DNA of 29,235 nt from a virus. Positions within the stretch are counted from its first letter, which is position 1, and each line of letters starts with the position of its first letter. The position numbers and the translations under genes were made by a program. A model generated the notes under the pieces. That model saw only the letters and a list, made by a program, of their open reading frames with translations. It was not told the origin of the DNA and searched no databases. Below are positions 1-7,672 of this stretch, in pieces. Location: the IMG/VR virus record IMGVR_UViG_3300045116_000074, positions 1 through 29,235 of that record; one strand, written 5' to 3'.

Positions 1-1
1 A

Positions 2-997
2 GTGCTGTGCAAGCATGGACGGACGGAGAAGTTCCCGAAGAACAACAGCAAAACCTACGTGGCGCGGCGGTTCCTGCCTTACGGGGCCACCACGACCAGC
101 GCCAGCACGCAGAACCGGTTCTCCCAGCAGATTGACGGGACGGGCGATCGGTCGGCCACCGTCGTTCAAGCGCATCAGGTGGCCGAAGGGGTGACGCCCA
201 CCCCGGAAGGTCTCACTCCGGTCGATGTGACGGTGGTGATGCAGCAATACGCCTGCCTGTTCGGCTACACGGATGTGGCCTCGGATTTCTACGAGGACGA
301 CTATCCCAAGGAGATGACGAAGCAGACCGGCGAGCGGGTCACGCTCGTCAACGAGCTGGTCATCTACGGGGAATTGAAGGCCTGCACAAACACCTTCTAC
401 GGCGGGACCGGCACGAGCATTGCGACGGTGAATGGGGGGCTGACGCTCAACCTGATCCAGCGCATCGTGCGGAACCTCCAGGCCAACCACGCGATGGAAG
501 TCACGAAGATTCTCAAGGCTTCCGGCGACTACGGGACGGACCCGGTTGAAGCGGGGTATTTCGTGTTCGGCCACACGAACCTGGAGCCGGACATCCGCCG
601 GCTGACGGGGTTCACCCCGACAGTGGAATATGCGTCGGGTACGCCGTTGCCGTTCGAGGTCGGGAAGTGCCAGCGGTTCCGGTTCATCCTGAGCCCGGAA
701 TTGGTCGAGCAGCAGGACGCAGGGGCCTCCGTGGGTGGCAGCGGGTACGTCTCGACCAGCGGGACGAGCATTGACGTCTACCCGGTCATCGTCATGGCCG
801 AAGACGCCTGGAGCCATGTCGCGGTGCGGGGCATGGACTCGATCAAGCCGACCTTCCTGCCGACCGGCGTGCCGAGCAAGTCCGATCAGTTCGGGCAGCG
901 CGGGTACGTCGGAGCCATGTGGTGGAAGGGGGTTATGCGGGAAAACAACGGCTGGATGGCGGTGGCGTATGTCGCCTCCGTTGCCCTGACGAGCTAA
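2..997 (+). CDS. Major capsid protein, N4-gp56 family (5' partial)
   Basis: This gene encodes the main shell subunit of the phage head. The visible 331 residues match the N4-gp56 major capsid family: a basic start region (HGRTEKFPKNNSKTYVARRF), an EGVTPTPEGL segment near residue 63, a long helical middle with MTKQTGERVTLVNEL, and a C-terminal half with VYPVIVMAEDAWSHVAVRG and a YVGAMWWKG strand. Family members normally have some 20-40 residues before the basic segment, and the frame is open to the window edge, so the true start probably lies upstream and the GTG at position 2 is an internal codon. It heads the structural operon and is followed by a strong stem-loop. The family call rests on remembered family patterns. 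The function is secure, the exact start is not. Confidence 0.9.
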   Translation: MLCKHGRTEKFPKNNSKTYVARRFLPYGATTTSASTQNRFSQQIDGTGDRSATVVQAHQVAEGVTPTPEGLTPVDVTVVMQQYACLFGYTDVASDFYEDDYPKEMTKQTGERVTLVNELVIYGELKACTNTFYGGTGTSIATVNGGLTLNLIQRIVRNLQANHAMEVTKILKASGDYGTDPVEAGYFVFGHTNLEPDIRRLTGFTPTVEYASGTPLPFEVGKCQRFRFILSPELVEQQDAGASVGGSGYVSTSGTSIDVYPVIVMAEDAWSHVAVRGMDSIKPTFLPTGVPSKSDQFGQRGYVGAMWWKGVMRENNGWMAVAYVASVALTS

Positions 998-1005
998 CGG
1001 ATGCA

Positions 1006-1037
1006 GGGATGGGGTCGGCTAGGACCGGCCCTATCCC
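1006..1037 (+). terminator. 13-bp stem-loop after the capsid gene (possible terminator or mRNA-stability element)
   Basis: Bases 1006-1018 pair along their full length with 1025-1037: 13 pairs, two of them G-U, around a 6-base loop. No T-run follows, so it is not a textbook intrinsic terminator. A leaky terminator, an RNA-processing site or a 3' stabiliser for the abundant capsid message would all fit. The Shine-Dalgarno sequence of the next gene begins about 14 bases downstream. Confidence 0.55.
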
Positions 1038-1061
1038 CTCACACGAGGAAAGGATACGAAC

Positions 1062-1538
1062 ATGGATCAGTATTCCAGCGCACCACTCACACGGTCCAAT
1101 GAAGCGGCTGGGGCGTCGGCGGGAACTACAACCACCGTCACCACGGCCCGCGTTGTTCCGTACACCATCAAAGGGAAAGCCTACCGGGGGTCGGCCCTCA
1201 CCAATCAGGCGTTTCCCTCGACCGATCACGCGACCGGATCGGCCTTCTCCTCGATCGCGGCCTCGAAGGCGTGCGTGCTCGTCCTGGGCCGCAATGCGGC
1301 CGGCGATCTCGTGGCCGCGCAAGGGGCGTCGGTGGACTTGGACTCAAGCAACAACTACCCCTACGCGCCGCAGTTCCCGCCCATCAAGGACACGATGGCA
1401 CCGTTCGCCTACGTGGTCTGTAAGAACGGGTCCACCGGATCGGCATGGACACCGGGGACGAGCAACTGGACGGCCACGGGGATGACCGCGACGTTCGTGG
1501 ACATCAACGACATTCCTGATCGTCCGCAGACCTCGTAA
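1062..1538 (+). CDS. Small structural-module protein of unknown function
   Basis: This is a 158-aa soluble protein that I do not recognise. It is rich in Thr, Ser and Ala, with a disordered-looking N-terminus (residues 1-30) followed by alternating strands such as ARVVPYTIKGKAY and KACVLVLGRNAAGDLVAAQG. It has no signal peptide or membrane segment. The ATG is preceded by a good GAGGAAAGG ribosome site. Its place directly after the major capsid gene, and its compact beta-rich look, suggest a head decoration or head-completion protein; this is inference from position only. It is flanked on both sides by stem-loops (1006-1037 and 1565-1588), which may set its expression apart from that of its neighbours. 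Confidence 0.75.
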   Translation: MDQYSSAPLTRSNEAAGASAGTTTTVTTARVVPYTIKGKAYRGSALTNQAFPSTDHATGSAFSSIAASKACVLVLGRNAAGDLVAAQGASVDLDSSNNYPYAPQFPPIKDTMAPFAYVVCKNGSTGSAWTPGTSNWTATGMTATFVDINDIPDRPQTS

Positions 1539-1564
1539 TCGGACGGTTAAGAGGGAGGACAACC

Positions 1565-1588
1565 GGCGGGGTTCGCAAGGACCCCGCC
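1565..1588 (+). promoter_or_regulatory. 10-bp stem-loop with GCAA tetraloop
   Basis: Bases 1565-1574 pair with 1579-1588 (one G-U pair), closing a GCAA loop at 1575-1578. GNRA loops make very stable RNA hairpins. It lies between two structural genes, about 7 bases before the GGAGGA ribosome site of the next gene, and has no T-run. A role in mRNA stability or translation is more likely than termination. Confidence 0.5.
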
Positions 1589-1606
1589 ACTTCACCCGGA
1601 GGAACC

Positions 1607-2278
1607 ATGACGCGCATGAGTTTCGTGAGTTGCGTATTGACCGTGATCGCCCTGGCGCTGATGCCGCTCCCGGCCTTGGCGGCCGACACCGGATTCCTCG
1701 ATCTGGCCCTGAATCCGGCTGCAGCTATGGGCTTGGCCTTTATGGTGGGAACTGTCGCGCTGGCCAAAAAGCCGCGCAAGGAAGTCCATAACGCGGAGGT
1801 CAAGATTTCCCAGCCGACGGATGTAGTGACAGACCTCGATGAACCGTTGGACCTCGACCCCGACGTGATTGTGGTCACGCCGGAGGAACAACGGATGCTC
1901 AAGCGTCAATACAACGAGCGGTTAAGATCCAATAACGACTGGCTGACCATCCTTATCGGCGAGAGCGAGAGCGACGAGAACCTGCCGCAGTACACGGACT
2001 ACGTGGCCTGTCAGGGCAAGGAACCCTTCATGCGTCTCAGGGACGGGAGCCTGATCGAGTCGCACGGCTATTTGCCGCGTGGGGTGGAGATCACCGTTCA
2101 GCGGAAGTTCATCGAGAACATGCTACGGGCCAAGAAGCTCAAAGTGGTCCATGACGTGACCGAGGAAAAGCGGAACCGGCTGAACCGGCAGTTTGTTCCC
2201 AGCTTACAGATCTCATTGATCGGGGCGTCACGCGAAGATCAGGAGTGGTTCATGCAGTTGTCTCGCGGGCGGGCGTAA
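1607..2278 (+). CDS. Exported, membrane-anchored protein of the structural module, unknown function
   Basis: This 223-aa protein is not recognised. Residues 1-25 form a clear Sec signal peptide: a short basic start, a hydrophobic core and an ALAA cleavage site. A second hydrophobic stretch (AAAMGLAFMVGTVALA, about residues 37-52) is followed by KKPRKE, so the mature protein is probably anchored with the positive side in the cytoplasm. The remaining 165 residues are charged and soluble, with an acidic DEPLDLDPD patch near residues 80-90 and a basic EEKRNRLNRQF patch near 185-195. The Shine-Dalgarno sequence GGAGGA lies just before the ATG. A signal peptide is unusual between capsid and adaptor genes. 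It could be a membrane-associated assembly or superinfection factor, but the sequence does not decide this. Confidence 0.75.
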   Translation: MTRMSFVSCVLTVIALALMPLPALAADTGFLDLALNPAAAMGLAFMVGTVALAKKPRKEVHNAEVKISQPTDVVTDLDEPLDLDPDVIVVTPEEQRMLKRQYNERLRSNNDWLTILIGESESDENLPQYTDYVACQGKEPFMRLRDGSLIESHGYLPRGVEITVQRKFIENMLRAKKLKVVHDVTEEKRNRLNRQFVPSLQISLIGASREDQEWFMQLSRGRA

Positions 2279-2281
2279 CGC

Positions 2282-2995
2282 ATGTCTGTCGTCGCTCCAG
2301 CGCACTTTCTGGATATCGTCCAGCGGACGGCGCGTGAGTGCCGGGTGCCGGGCACCGGGCCATCGGCAGTGACCAGCCAGACCGGGCTGAATCAGCGGTT
2401 GGTCATGTGGGCGTCATCGGCATGGGTGGAAATTCAGAATCTCCATCGGTACTGGAAATTTCTCAGACTGTCCGCCTCTTGGACGACCGTGAACGGGACC
2501 GCCCTCTATACGATCGGAACCGGCGCTGGCACCGTGGGCGTGGCGGCGAGTGCGTTCCGTGAATGGGTCCGGGATAACTTCCGATGCTATCTCACGGCCA
2601 CCGGTACGAGCGATGAACAGTTCATGGGCTATCGGGATTGGGAGGAGTTTCGGAATATCTGGCTATTCAACGCCAACCGATCTTTGCGTACGCGGCCCTA
2701 CGAGGTCACGATTGACCCGTCCTATTCGGTGGGACTAGGGCCGACGCCTGCCTCCGGCTATACCGTGACCGGAGACTACTACCGGAAAGCTGTGCAACTA
2801 GCGGCTGATGCGGATATCCCGGCCTGCCCAACCGAGTATTTCATGCTCATCGTCTATGCTGCGATGAAGAAATACGGGGCGAGTGAACGGAGTCCGGCGA
2901 TCTACCAAGAAGGGGCCACGCACTATAACCAGATGTTGCCGCAGATGGAACAACAATGCCTGCCGGATGTAACAGTGGCGGGGAGTCTCTGCTGA
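2282..2995 (+). CDS. Head-tail adaptor protein (SU10-type phage adaptor family)
   Basis: The 237-aa product resembles the adaptor ring that joins the portal to the tail in SU10-like and related podoviruses. Family-like features are the N-terminal helix FLDIVQRTARECRV, the GLNQRLVMWASSAWVEIQNLHRYWKFL helix pair (about residues 37-63), then strand pairs including WTTVNGTALYTIG, and a C-terminal helical stretch PTEYFMLIVYAAMKKYGASE. The ORF starts 3 bases after the previous stop, and its own stop shares one base (TGATG) with the next start, so the genes are translationally coupled. Context between capsid and tail-tube-like genes agrees with the call. The family assignment is from remembered pattern, not from a search. 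Confidence 0.75.
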   Translation: MSVVAPAHFLDIVQRTARECRVPGTGPSAVTSQTGLNQRLVMWASSAWVEIQNLHRYWKFLRLSASWTTVNGTALYTIGTGAGTVGVAASAFREWVRDNFRCYLTATGTSDEQFMGYRDWEEFRNIWLFNANRSLRTRPYEVTIDPSYSVGLGPTPASGYTVTGDYYRKAVQLAADADIPACPTEYFMLIVYAAMKKYGASERSPAIYQEGATHYNQMLPQMEQQCLPDVTVAGSLC

Positions 2996-3186
2996 TGGAC
3001 GACGAGTTTATCATGGTCTGTAGCTGGAAGATGCTCGGCGGAGGCCCTGTGCCTGGGTCTGGACCGATTCGTGAGGTTGTGGGCGCACCATCCGGCAATG
3101 TCTATGCGTTGCGCGATGAAGCGGATGGCGGGCCGGCCGCGCTCTGGGTGACTGACGGGCGGCATCCGTGGGTGAGGGTGGGGTAA
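2995..3186 (+). CDS. 63-aa mini-protein sharing a segment with the following tail protein
   Basis: This is a small ORF locked between two genes by one-base overlaps (TGATG at its start, TAATG at its end), which argues that it is translated. I recognise no family, but residues 18-55 (PVPGSGPIREVVG, then NVYALRDEADGG, then LWVTDG) align with residues 172-215 of the next protein (SVPGSGPIRGVAH, DHFYAFRDNAGG, MYESSTSGW). It thus looks like a free-standing copy of one beta-hairpin unit of the tail protein. It could be a small accessory to the tail, or what is left of a duplication. The ATG at 2995 is preferred over an upstream ATG at 2956 because of the coupling. Confidence 0.6.
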   Translation: MDDEFIMVCSWKMLGGGPVPGSGPIREVVGAPSGNVYALRDEADGGPAALWVTDGRHPWVRVG

Positions 3187-5297
3187 TGGATGTCCTGACC
3201 GCCAATGACCGCATCATGCTCCAGGCGCTCGAGGCCGTGTCGCCACAGTACGACTATGTTCCGATGAAGGGGGGATGGGATCAAGTCACACCCATTCTCT
3301 CCCTGCCGCCCGGTATCTTGCGCGATGTCCAGAACTTCGAGGTGTCTCCCACGGGCGGGTATGCCCGGATCGGCGGGTATGAACGGTACGATGGCCGAGC
3401 CAAGCCATCGAACGCGACGTACTCCCTCGTCCAAGTCACCGCGTTTACGAACACCCCGTCCACCGGCCAGACCTTGACGGGGCAGACCTCTGGGGCCACG
3501 GGCATCATTATCGCCGTGTCCACGTCCAGTCTCTATGTTGCGCTGACGCGGATCACCGGCACCTTTACGACCTCTGAGGTGGTCAAGGTGGGTGCCACGA
3601 CCATCGGCACGGCCACAGCTCAAACCGTGAGCTTGACTGCTCAGCAAAACGCTCAATATCTCAATCTCGCGGCGGATGAGTACCGGGCCTTGATCGGGTC
3701 TGTCCCCGGCTCTGGTCCGATTCGCGGCGTCGCCCATTGCGTCTTTTCCGGCGTCGATCACTTCTATGCGTTCCGCGACAACGCGGGCGGCACGGCGACA
3801 GTCATGTACGAATCCTCCACGTCTGGATGGACGGCAGTAAGCTTCTTCTATGAGGTCAGCTTTACCGCTGGCGGCACGGCCACGGCTGTAGATGGCGATG
3901 TTCTCACCCAGGGAGGCGTCACTTCCACCGTCAGGCGGGTGGTCCTGCAATCTGGAGCCTGGTCAGGCACGGCGGCTGGGCGGTTTATTATCAACGCCCC
4001 AGCCGGTGGGAACTTTTCCGCAGGTGCAGCAACCTCCGTCGGTTCCGGTGCCACCGTCACCATCTCCGGGGTTCAGACCGCGATCACGCTCACAGTCGGG
4101 GGAAAGTTTGAGTTCGAACGGGCCAACTTCGCCGGGACGCTGGGCAGCCGGAAGCTGTATTGGGTGGATGGGGTCAATCGCGGCTTTGAATTTGACGGGA
4201 CGGTGGCGGTGCCGATCACCACCGGGACCTCCACCGATACCCCGAAGCACCTCTGCGAGCACAAGAACTTCCTCTTTTTCGCCTTCCAGACCTCCGTCAT
4301 TCATTCGGGACCGGGCCTACCCTACAACTGGAGCACTGCCGGGGGCGCCAGTGAATTACAGGTCGGCGATACCGTGACCGGCCTAAAACGCCAGCCGGGC
4401 AATCAAGACACGGCGGCCCTGGAGATCACCGCCCTTGAGAACACCCACATGCTCTACGGCAAGTCGCTGGCCACGTGGAACCTGGTGGCGTTCAGTGAGG
4501 GCGTCGGGGCGCAGCATTACAGCGTACAGAACCTCGGTCGCACCTACGCGATGGGTGCTAACGGGGTCATTGATCTTCATGCCGTCCAGGAATACGGGAA
4601 TTTCGAGCAAGCCACCCTCACGTGGGGCATCCGCAACTTTATCTACGATAAACGGTCGCGGGTCGCCTATTCCACCGTCTGCCGACAGAAGAGCCAGTAC
4701 CGCCTCTTCTTCTCGGACGGCACGGGACTCTACATGACACTGGTGAACGGGAAGCTCTTAGGCTCAACGCAGGTGGCCTTTCCAACGGCGGTCTACTGCG
4801 CACACACCGGACAACTGGCGAACGGGGACGAAGTGATGCTCCTCGGTTCAGCCTCCGGCGGGTACGTCTATGAGCTAGACAAGGGATCGTCCTTCGATGG
4901 CGATAACATCGAGGCGTACTTCACGCTTAACTGGAACTCCGCGAAGCAGCCGCGGCTACTGAAGGAGCTTTTGAAGGCGGCCCTGGAGATTCAGGGGAAC
5001 TTCTATGCCGCGTTCACCTTCGCCTACTCGCTGGCCTACGGAGACTCCACGGAGCAGCCCCAGCCCGCGTCTGCCAGTTACGAGTCCAACTTAGACAATC
5101 AGGTCTATTGGGATGGCAGCGGTGTTGCCTGGGATGCGTTTATCTGGGATGGCCAGACGTTGATTCCGTCGGAGATAGAGTTGGAGGGTTGCGCGGTCAA
5201 CATGCAGGTCCGTCTTTCTAGCTCCACGGATTACATCTATCCGTTCACAGTTACATCCATGATGACGCGGTGGATTCCGGCTGCACAACTGAGGTAA
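3186..5297 (+). CDS. Large tail protein, probably tail nozzle / tail tubular protein B-like
   Basis: The 703-aa product is a beta-rich virion protein. The N-terminus has the pattern seen in many podovirus tail-nozzle candidates: an LPPGILRDVQNFEVSPTGGY stretch (about residues 39-58) running into RIGGYERYDG. The middle has Gly/Ser/Thr-rich repeats (residues 80-300), followed by a region with KLYWVDGVNRGFEFDG, HLCEHKNFLFFAF and a long beta-propeller-like part ending with LNWNSAKQPRLLKEL. No signal peptide or membrane segment is visible. Its start codon shares one base with the previous stop. Position after the adaptor and before the tail fibre fits the lower part of a short tail. A T7 gp12-like role is inference; a different tail hub protein is the main alternative. 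Confidence 0.65.
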   Translation: MDVLTANDRIMLQALEAVSPQYDYVPMKGGWDQVTPILSLPPGILRDVQNFEVSPTGGYARIGGYERYDGRAKPSNATYSLVQVTAFTNTPSTGQTLTGQTSGATGIIIAVSTSSLYVALTRITGTFTTSEVVKVGATTIGTATAQTVSLTAQQNAQYLNLAADEYRALIGSVPGSGPIRGVAHCVFSGVDHFYAFRDNAGGTATVMYESSTSGWTAVSFFYEVSFTAGGTATAVDGDVLTQGGVTSTVRRVVLQSGAWSGTAAGRFIINAPAGGNFSAGAATSVGSGATVTISGVQTAITLTVGGKFEFERANFAGTLGSRKLYWVDGVNRGFEFDGTVAVPITTGTSTDTPKHLCEHKNFLFFAFQTSVIHSGPGLPYNWSTAGGASELQVGDTVTGLKRQPGNQDTAALEITALENTHMLYGKSLATWNLVAFSEGVGAQHYSVQNLGRTYAMGANGVIDLHAVQEYGNFEQATLTWGIRNFIYDKRSRVAYSTVCRQKSQYRLFFSDGTGLYMTLVNGKLLGSTQVAFPTAVYCAHTGQLANGDEVMLLGSASGGYVYELDKGSSFDGDNIEAYFTLNWNSAKQPRLLKELLKAALEIQGNFYAAFTFAYSLAYGDSTEQPQPASASYESNLDNQVYWDGSGVAWDAFIWDGQTLIPSEIELEGCAVNMQVRLSSSTDYIYPFTVTSMMTRWIPAAQLR

Positions 5298-5299
5298 GT

Positions 5300-6715
5300 A
5301 TGCTGAGCGCGCTCAAGAAATCAATCCTCGGAATGGTTCTGTTGGTCGGCTCTACGATGCCGGCCTGGGCATCCAATGACTTCTATACGCACGGCTCATT
5401 TCCATCCCCCGGCTCTGCTGCGACCTCCGCCTCGATGCGGGCAGAACTCGATCTGATTTCTGCCGGCTTCGACAAACTTCCCACATTGACGAGCAATGGC
5501 AGTAAGGCCGTGGTGGTCAACAGCGGTGCCACGGCGCTGACCGTCACCACGGGGACCCTGACCCTCGCGGGTAACTTTGCCACCTCCGGGACCTCGGCCC
5601 TAACCCTGACGACGACCGGGGCCACGAACGTCACCCTCCCCACGACGGGCACCTTGGCGACCCTGGCCGGCACGGAGACCCTTACCAATAAGACCCTGAC
5701 TAGCCCCACGATCAATGGTGCCACAGTCACGGGCACATTAACCTGGTCCCCGACGATTACCGGCCACCTCCTCTTTACCGATGCAACCTACGATGTCGGC
5801 GCATCGGGAGCCACGAGGCCGCGAGACTTTTACTTTAGCCGAAACGGCGTCATTGGCGGCACGCTCAACGTGACCGGCAACGTCACCCTGTCTGGCACGG
5901 GCAATAGCGTAGGCACCATTACGACCGGCACGTGGAATGGCACGGTGATCACAGGGAGCTATCTGGCCATACGGAGTTACCTGACCGGCCTCACCCTCTC
6001 GACTGCGGGCAGTTCCGCCACAATGACGATTGCTGCCGGCTATGCCGTTGACTCTACGAACGCGAGAGCCATCACGCTCGCGTCCGCCATCAATAAAACC
6101 ACGTCGGCCTGGGCGGTCGGGACCAATCAGGGCGGCCTGGATACCGGCGCAATCGCCAATAATACGTGGTATTACTTCTGGCTGATTATGCGGTCTGATA
6201 CCGGAGTGGTGGATGTGCTGTGCTCGATTTCCGGGCCGGCCGGGTCTCCCACCATGCCCGCTAGCTATGATTACAGACGATACATCGGGGCAGGCCTTAC
6301 GAATGGATCAGCCCAATGGGTGAAGTTTATCCAGAATGGCGATCTCTTCATGTGGGATGCCTATGTGCAGGATAGTGCGGCTGTCAATCCGGGTACGAGC
6401 GCCTCGTCCATTACCCTGACGGCTCCGCGTATCGCTGGGGTGACTGCGAAAGTTGGGGGGTATGTTGGTGGGCATGTGACGGCTGCTCCCTACTTTTATT
6501 TTTCAGATTTGGCGCGGACCGATGTGGCGGCGAGTCCCACGCATTTCTCGTTGGCACAGCCCACCGCAGGCGCGGGAACCTTTGGGGTGGGCGTGGATTA
6601 CGTCGTGGTCAATGCCTCCGGTCAAATTCGCGCCCGCTTGAGTGCCTCTGATGCGAATACGCAAACATATATCGTGACGCAAGGGTGGATTGATCGGCGT
6701 GGACGCGATAACTAA
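5300..6715 (+). CDS. Tail fibre protein with an N-terminal Sec-type signal peptide
   Basis: This is a 471-aa fibre-like protein. From about residue 26 it has a typical phage fibre start (NDFYTHGSFPSPGSAATSAS, followed by MRAELDLISAGFDKLP), then Thr/Gly-rich repeats with the common TETLTNKTLTSPTINGATV element (about 115-140), then a C-terminal beta-rich receptor-binding part. The protein begins with about 25 extra residues, MLSALKKSILGMVLLVG...MPAWAS, which read as a Sec signal peptide. The ATG at 5300 is chosen because GAGG lies 6 bases before it; the next in-frame ATG at 5357 has a poor ribosome site and would still keep MPAWAS. Fibres are normally assembled in the cytoplasm, so the signal is unexpected. 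Fibre identity is fairly sure. Confidence 0.8.
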   Translation: MLSALKKSILGMVLLVGSTMPAWASNDFYTHGSFPSPGSAATSASMRAELDLISAGFDKLPTLTSNGSKAVVVNSGATALTVTTGTLTLAGNFATSGTSALTLTTTGATNVTLPTTGTLATLAGTETLTNKTLTSPTINGATVTGTLTWSPTITGHLLFTDATYDVGASGATRPRDFYFSRNGVIGGTLNVTGNVTLSGTGNSVGTITTGTWNGTVITGSYLAIRSYLTGLTLSTAGSSATMTIAAGYAVDSTNARAITLASAINKTTSAWAVGTNQGGLDTGAIANNTWYYFWLIMRSDTGVVDVLCSISGPAGSPTMPASYDYRRYIGAGLTNGSAQWVKFIQNGDLFMWDAYVQDSAAVNPGTSASSITLTAPRIAGVTAKVGGYVGGHVTAAPYFYFSDLARTDVAASPTHFSLAQPTAGAGTFGVGVDYVVVNASGQIRARLSASDANTQTYIVTQGWIDRRGRDN

Positions 6716-6719
6716 CTGA

Positions 6720-6734
6720 CCCCGTGAAGCGGGG
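6720..6734 (+). promoter_or_regulatory. Short GC stem-loop after the tail fibre gene
   Basis: CCCCG at 6720-6724 pairs with CGGGG at 6730-6734 across a 5-base loop (a further T-G pair is possible). No T-run follows. It is weak, but it is the third hairpin found in the intergenic gaps of the structural block. Confidence 0.3.
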
Positions 6735-6770
6735 CCGAATGCCTAGCCAACAGCCCATAAGGGAGAACGG

Positions 6771-7016
6771 ATGGTCCAGATTCGTGCGGCGACGCTCGAT
6801 GATATTCCAACGATTGCCCGTGGATGTTTTGAATTGTATAAGGTCAGCCCAGTCTGGGGGCGCGGGCACCATCACGATCTACGATCAGGACGAAGAACCG
6901 AATGCGGAACACCGGTCACGCCTCAAGCGACCACCGGCGATGCCGACGGCCAAGGAGATGAGGGATCGCGTTCATGCGCTACCGGATCGCATGCAACCGT
7001 AGGTGAAAGAGGCTAA
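6771..7016 (+). pseudogene. Relic of a GNAT acetyltransferase, N-terminal piece followed by out-of-frame sequence
   Basis: The first 24 residues (MVQIRAATLDDIPTIARGCF, then ELYK) are a convincing GNAT N-terminus, with a good GGGAGAA ribosome site before the ATG. After that the frame turns into low-information sequence (WGRGHHHDLRSGRR...) and ends at 7016 without motif A, the acetyl-CoA binding signature. In another frame the same DNA reads TITIYDQDEEPN and PTAKEMRDRVHALPDRMQP and stops at 7002, which looks more protein-like. The simplest reading is that a deletion or frameshift joined the start of an acetyltransferase gene to the end of another one. A genuine 81-aa product, or programmed frameshifting, cannot be ruled out. 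A complete but different GNAT lies at 10483. Confidence 0.5.
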
Positions 7017-7026
7017 TGGTGCTGCC

Positions 7027-7479
7027 ATGACCCTGTGGAGCATGTACGAAATGGTCCTGCTCGCAATCACCATCTGGCGGGAGGCACGCGGGGAATCCCG
7101 CGAGGCCAAGGTGGCGGTCGGGTGCTCGGTGCGGAACCGGGTCCACAACCCGAAATGGTGGGGCAACGACTATATCTCATGCCTGACAAAGAAGTGGCAG
7201 TATTCGTCGATCACCGACCCGAAAGACCGGCAACTGACGACGTGGCCGGTGGCGACGGACGATGTGTTTGAGGAGTGCCTGGAGATTGCCGATGGCGTGA
7301 TCTCCGGTCGGCTCGTCAGTCCGGCGACCCCTGGAGCCGACAGCTATTACGACCTCAGCATCGCGCCGCCGAAATGGGCCACGGAGGACAAGAAGGTGGG
7401 GCAGGTCGGTCGGCTGGTCTTTTACAATTTAGATCAGGACCACGAGGCCATACCGGTAGCGGAAGGAGTGGCACGATGA
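7027..7479 (+). CDS. Endolysin, SleB/CwlJ-type cell wall hydrolase (Hydrolase_2 family)
   Basis: The 150-aa enzyme should cleave peptidoglycan at the end of infection. It shows the family core: WREARGE near residue 17 with the likely catalytic Glu (E19 of the ATG-7027 product), AVGCSVRNRV, the loop with WQYSSITDP, a helix FEECLEIADGVISG and the strand GADSYYDLSIAPPKWA. SleB-type hydrolases act as lytic transglycosylases on muramyl linkages. No signal peptide is visible, so it needs a holin for release. A GTG at 7003 would add 8 residues; the ATG at 7027 is chosen because homology starts there, although its GAGG is about 14 bases away. It opens the lysis cassette, and its stop overlaps the next start (ATGA). 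Confidence 0.85.
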   Translation: MTLWSMYEMVLLAITIWREARGESREAKVAVGCSVRNRVHNPKWWGNDYISCLTKKWQYSSITDPKDRQLTTWPVATDDVFEECLEIADGVISGRLVSPATPGADSYYDLSIAPPKWATEDKKVGQVGRLVFYNLDQDHEAIPVAEGVAR

Positions 7480-7664
7480 CCGCCGACGATATGCTCACGC
7501 TCTCCAGGTTGCTTGACGAAAAGCTGAAGCATCTGGCCGAGAAAGTGGAGGCGCACGATCGGGACATCCGCGCCTTTAAGGCCGTCCTGGGGGCACTCAT
7601 CTGGCTCGGTGGAGCCATTTTGGCGATTACGGCCGTTGTGCAGGGCTGGATATCTCACAAGTAG
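7476..7664 (+). CDS. Holin candidate, small XhlA-like membrane protein
   Basis: This 62-aa protein has a charged helical N-terminus (LLDEKLKHLAEKVEAHDRDI), a single strong membrane helix (about residues 37-56, VLGALIWLGGAILAITAVVQ) and a short basic tail. This layout is that of XhlA-type phage proteins, which work with holins in cell lysis. It starts inside the endolysin stop codon (ATGA overlap) behind a perfect GGAAGGAG ribosome site, as expected for a lysis partner. It would sit in the inner membrane and control release of the endolysin. The lysis role comes from context and topology; the sequence alone is too short to be certain. Confidence 0.65.
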   Translation: MTADDMLTLSRLLDEKLKHLAEKVEAHDRDIRAFKAVLGALIWLGGAILAITAVVQGWISHK

Positions 7665-7672
7665 GAGGCATT

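Noticed and set aside
3102-3950. 282-codon minus-strand frame opposite the tail protein gene
   Set aside because: It is a shadow of the sense gene in GC-rich DNA; the tail protein has operon coupling and typical motifs, this frame has neither.
6724-7002. 92-codon + strand frame overlapping the acetyltransferase relic
   Set aside because: Only its last part looks protein-like, and its start has no ribosome site. It was treated as the other half of the broken gene.
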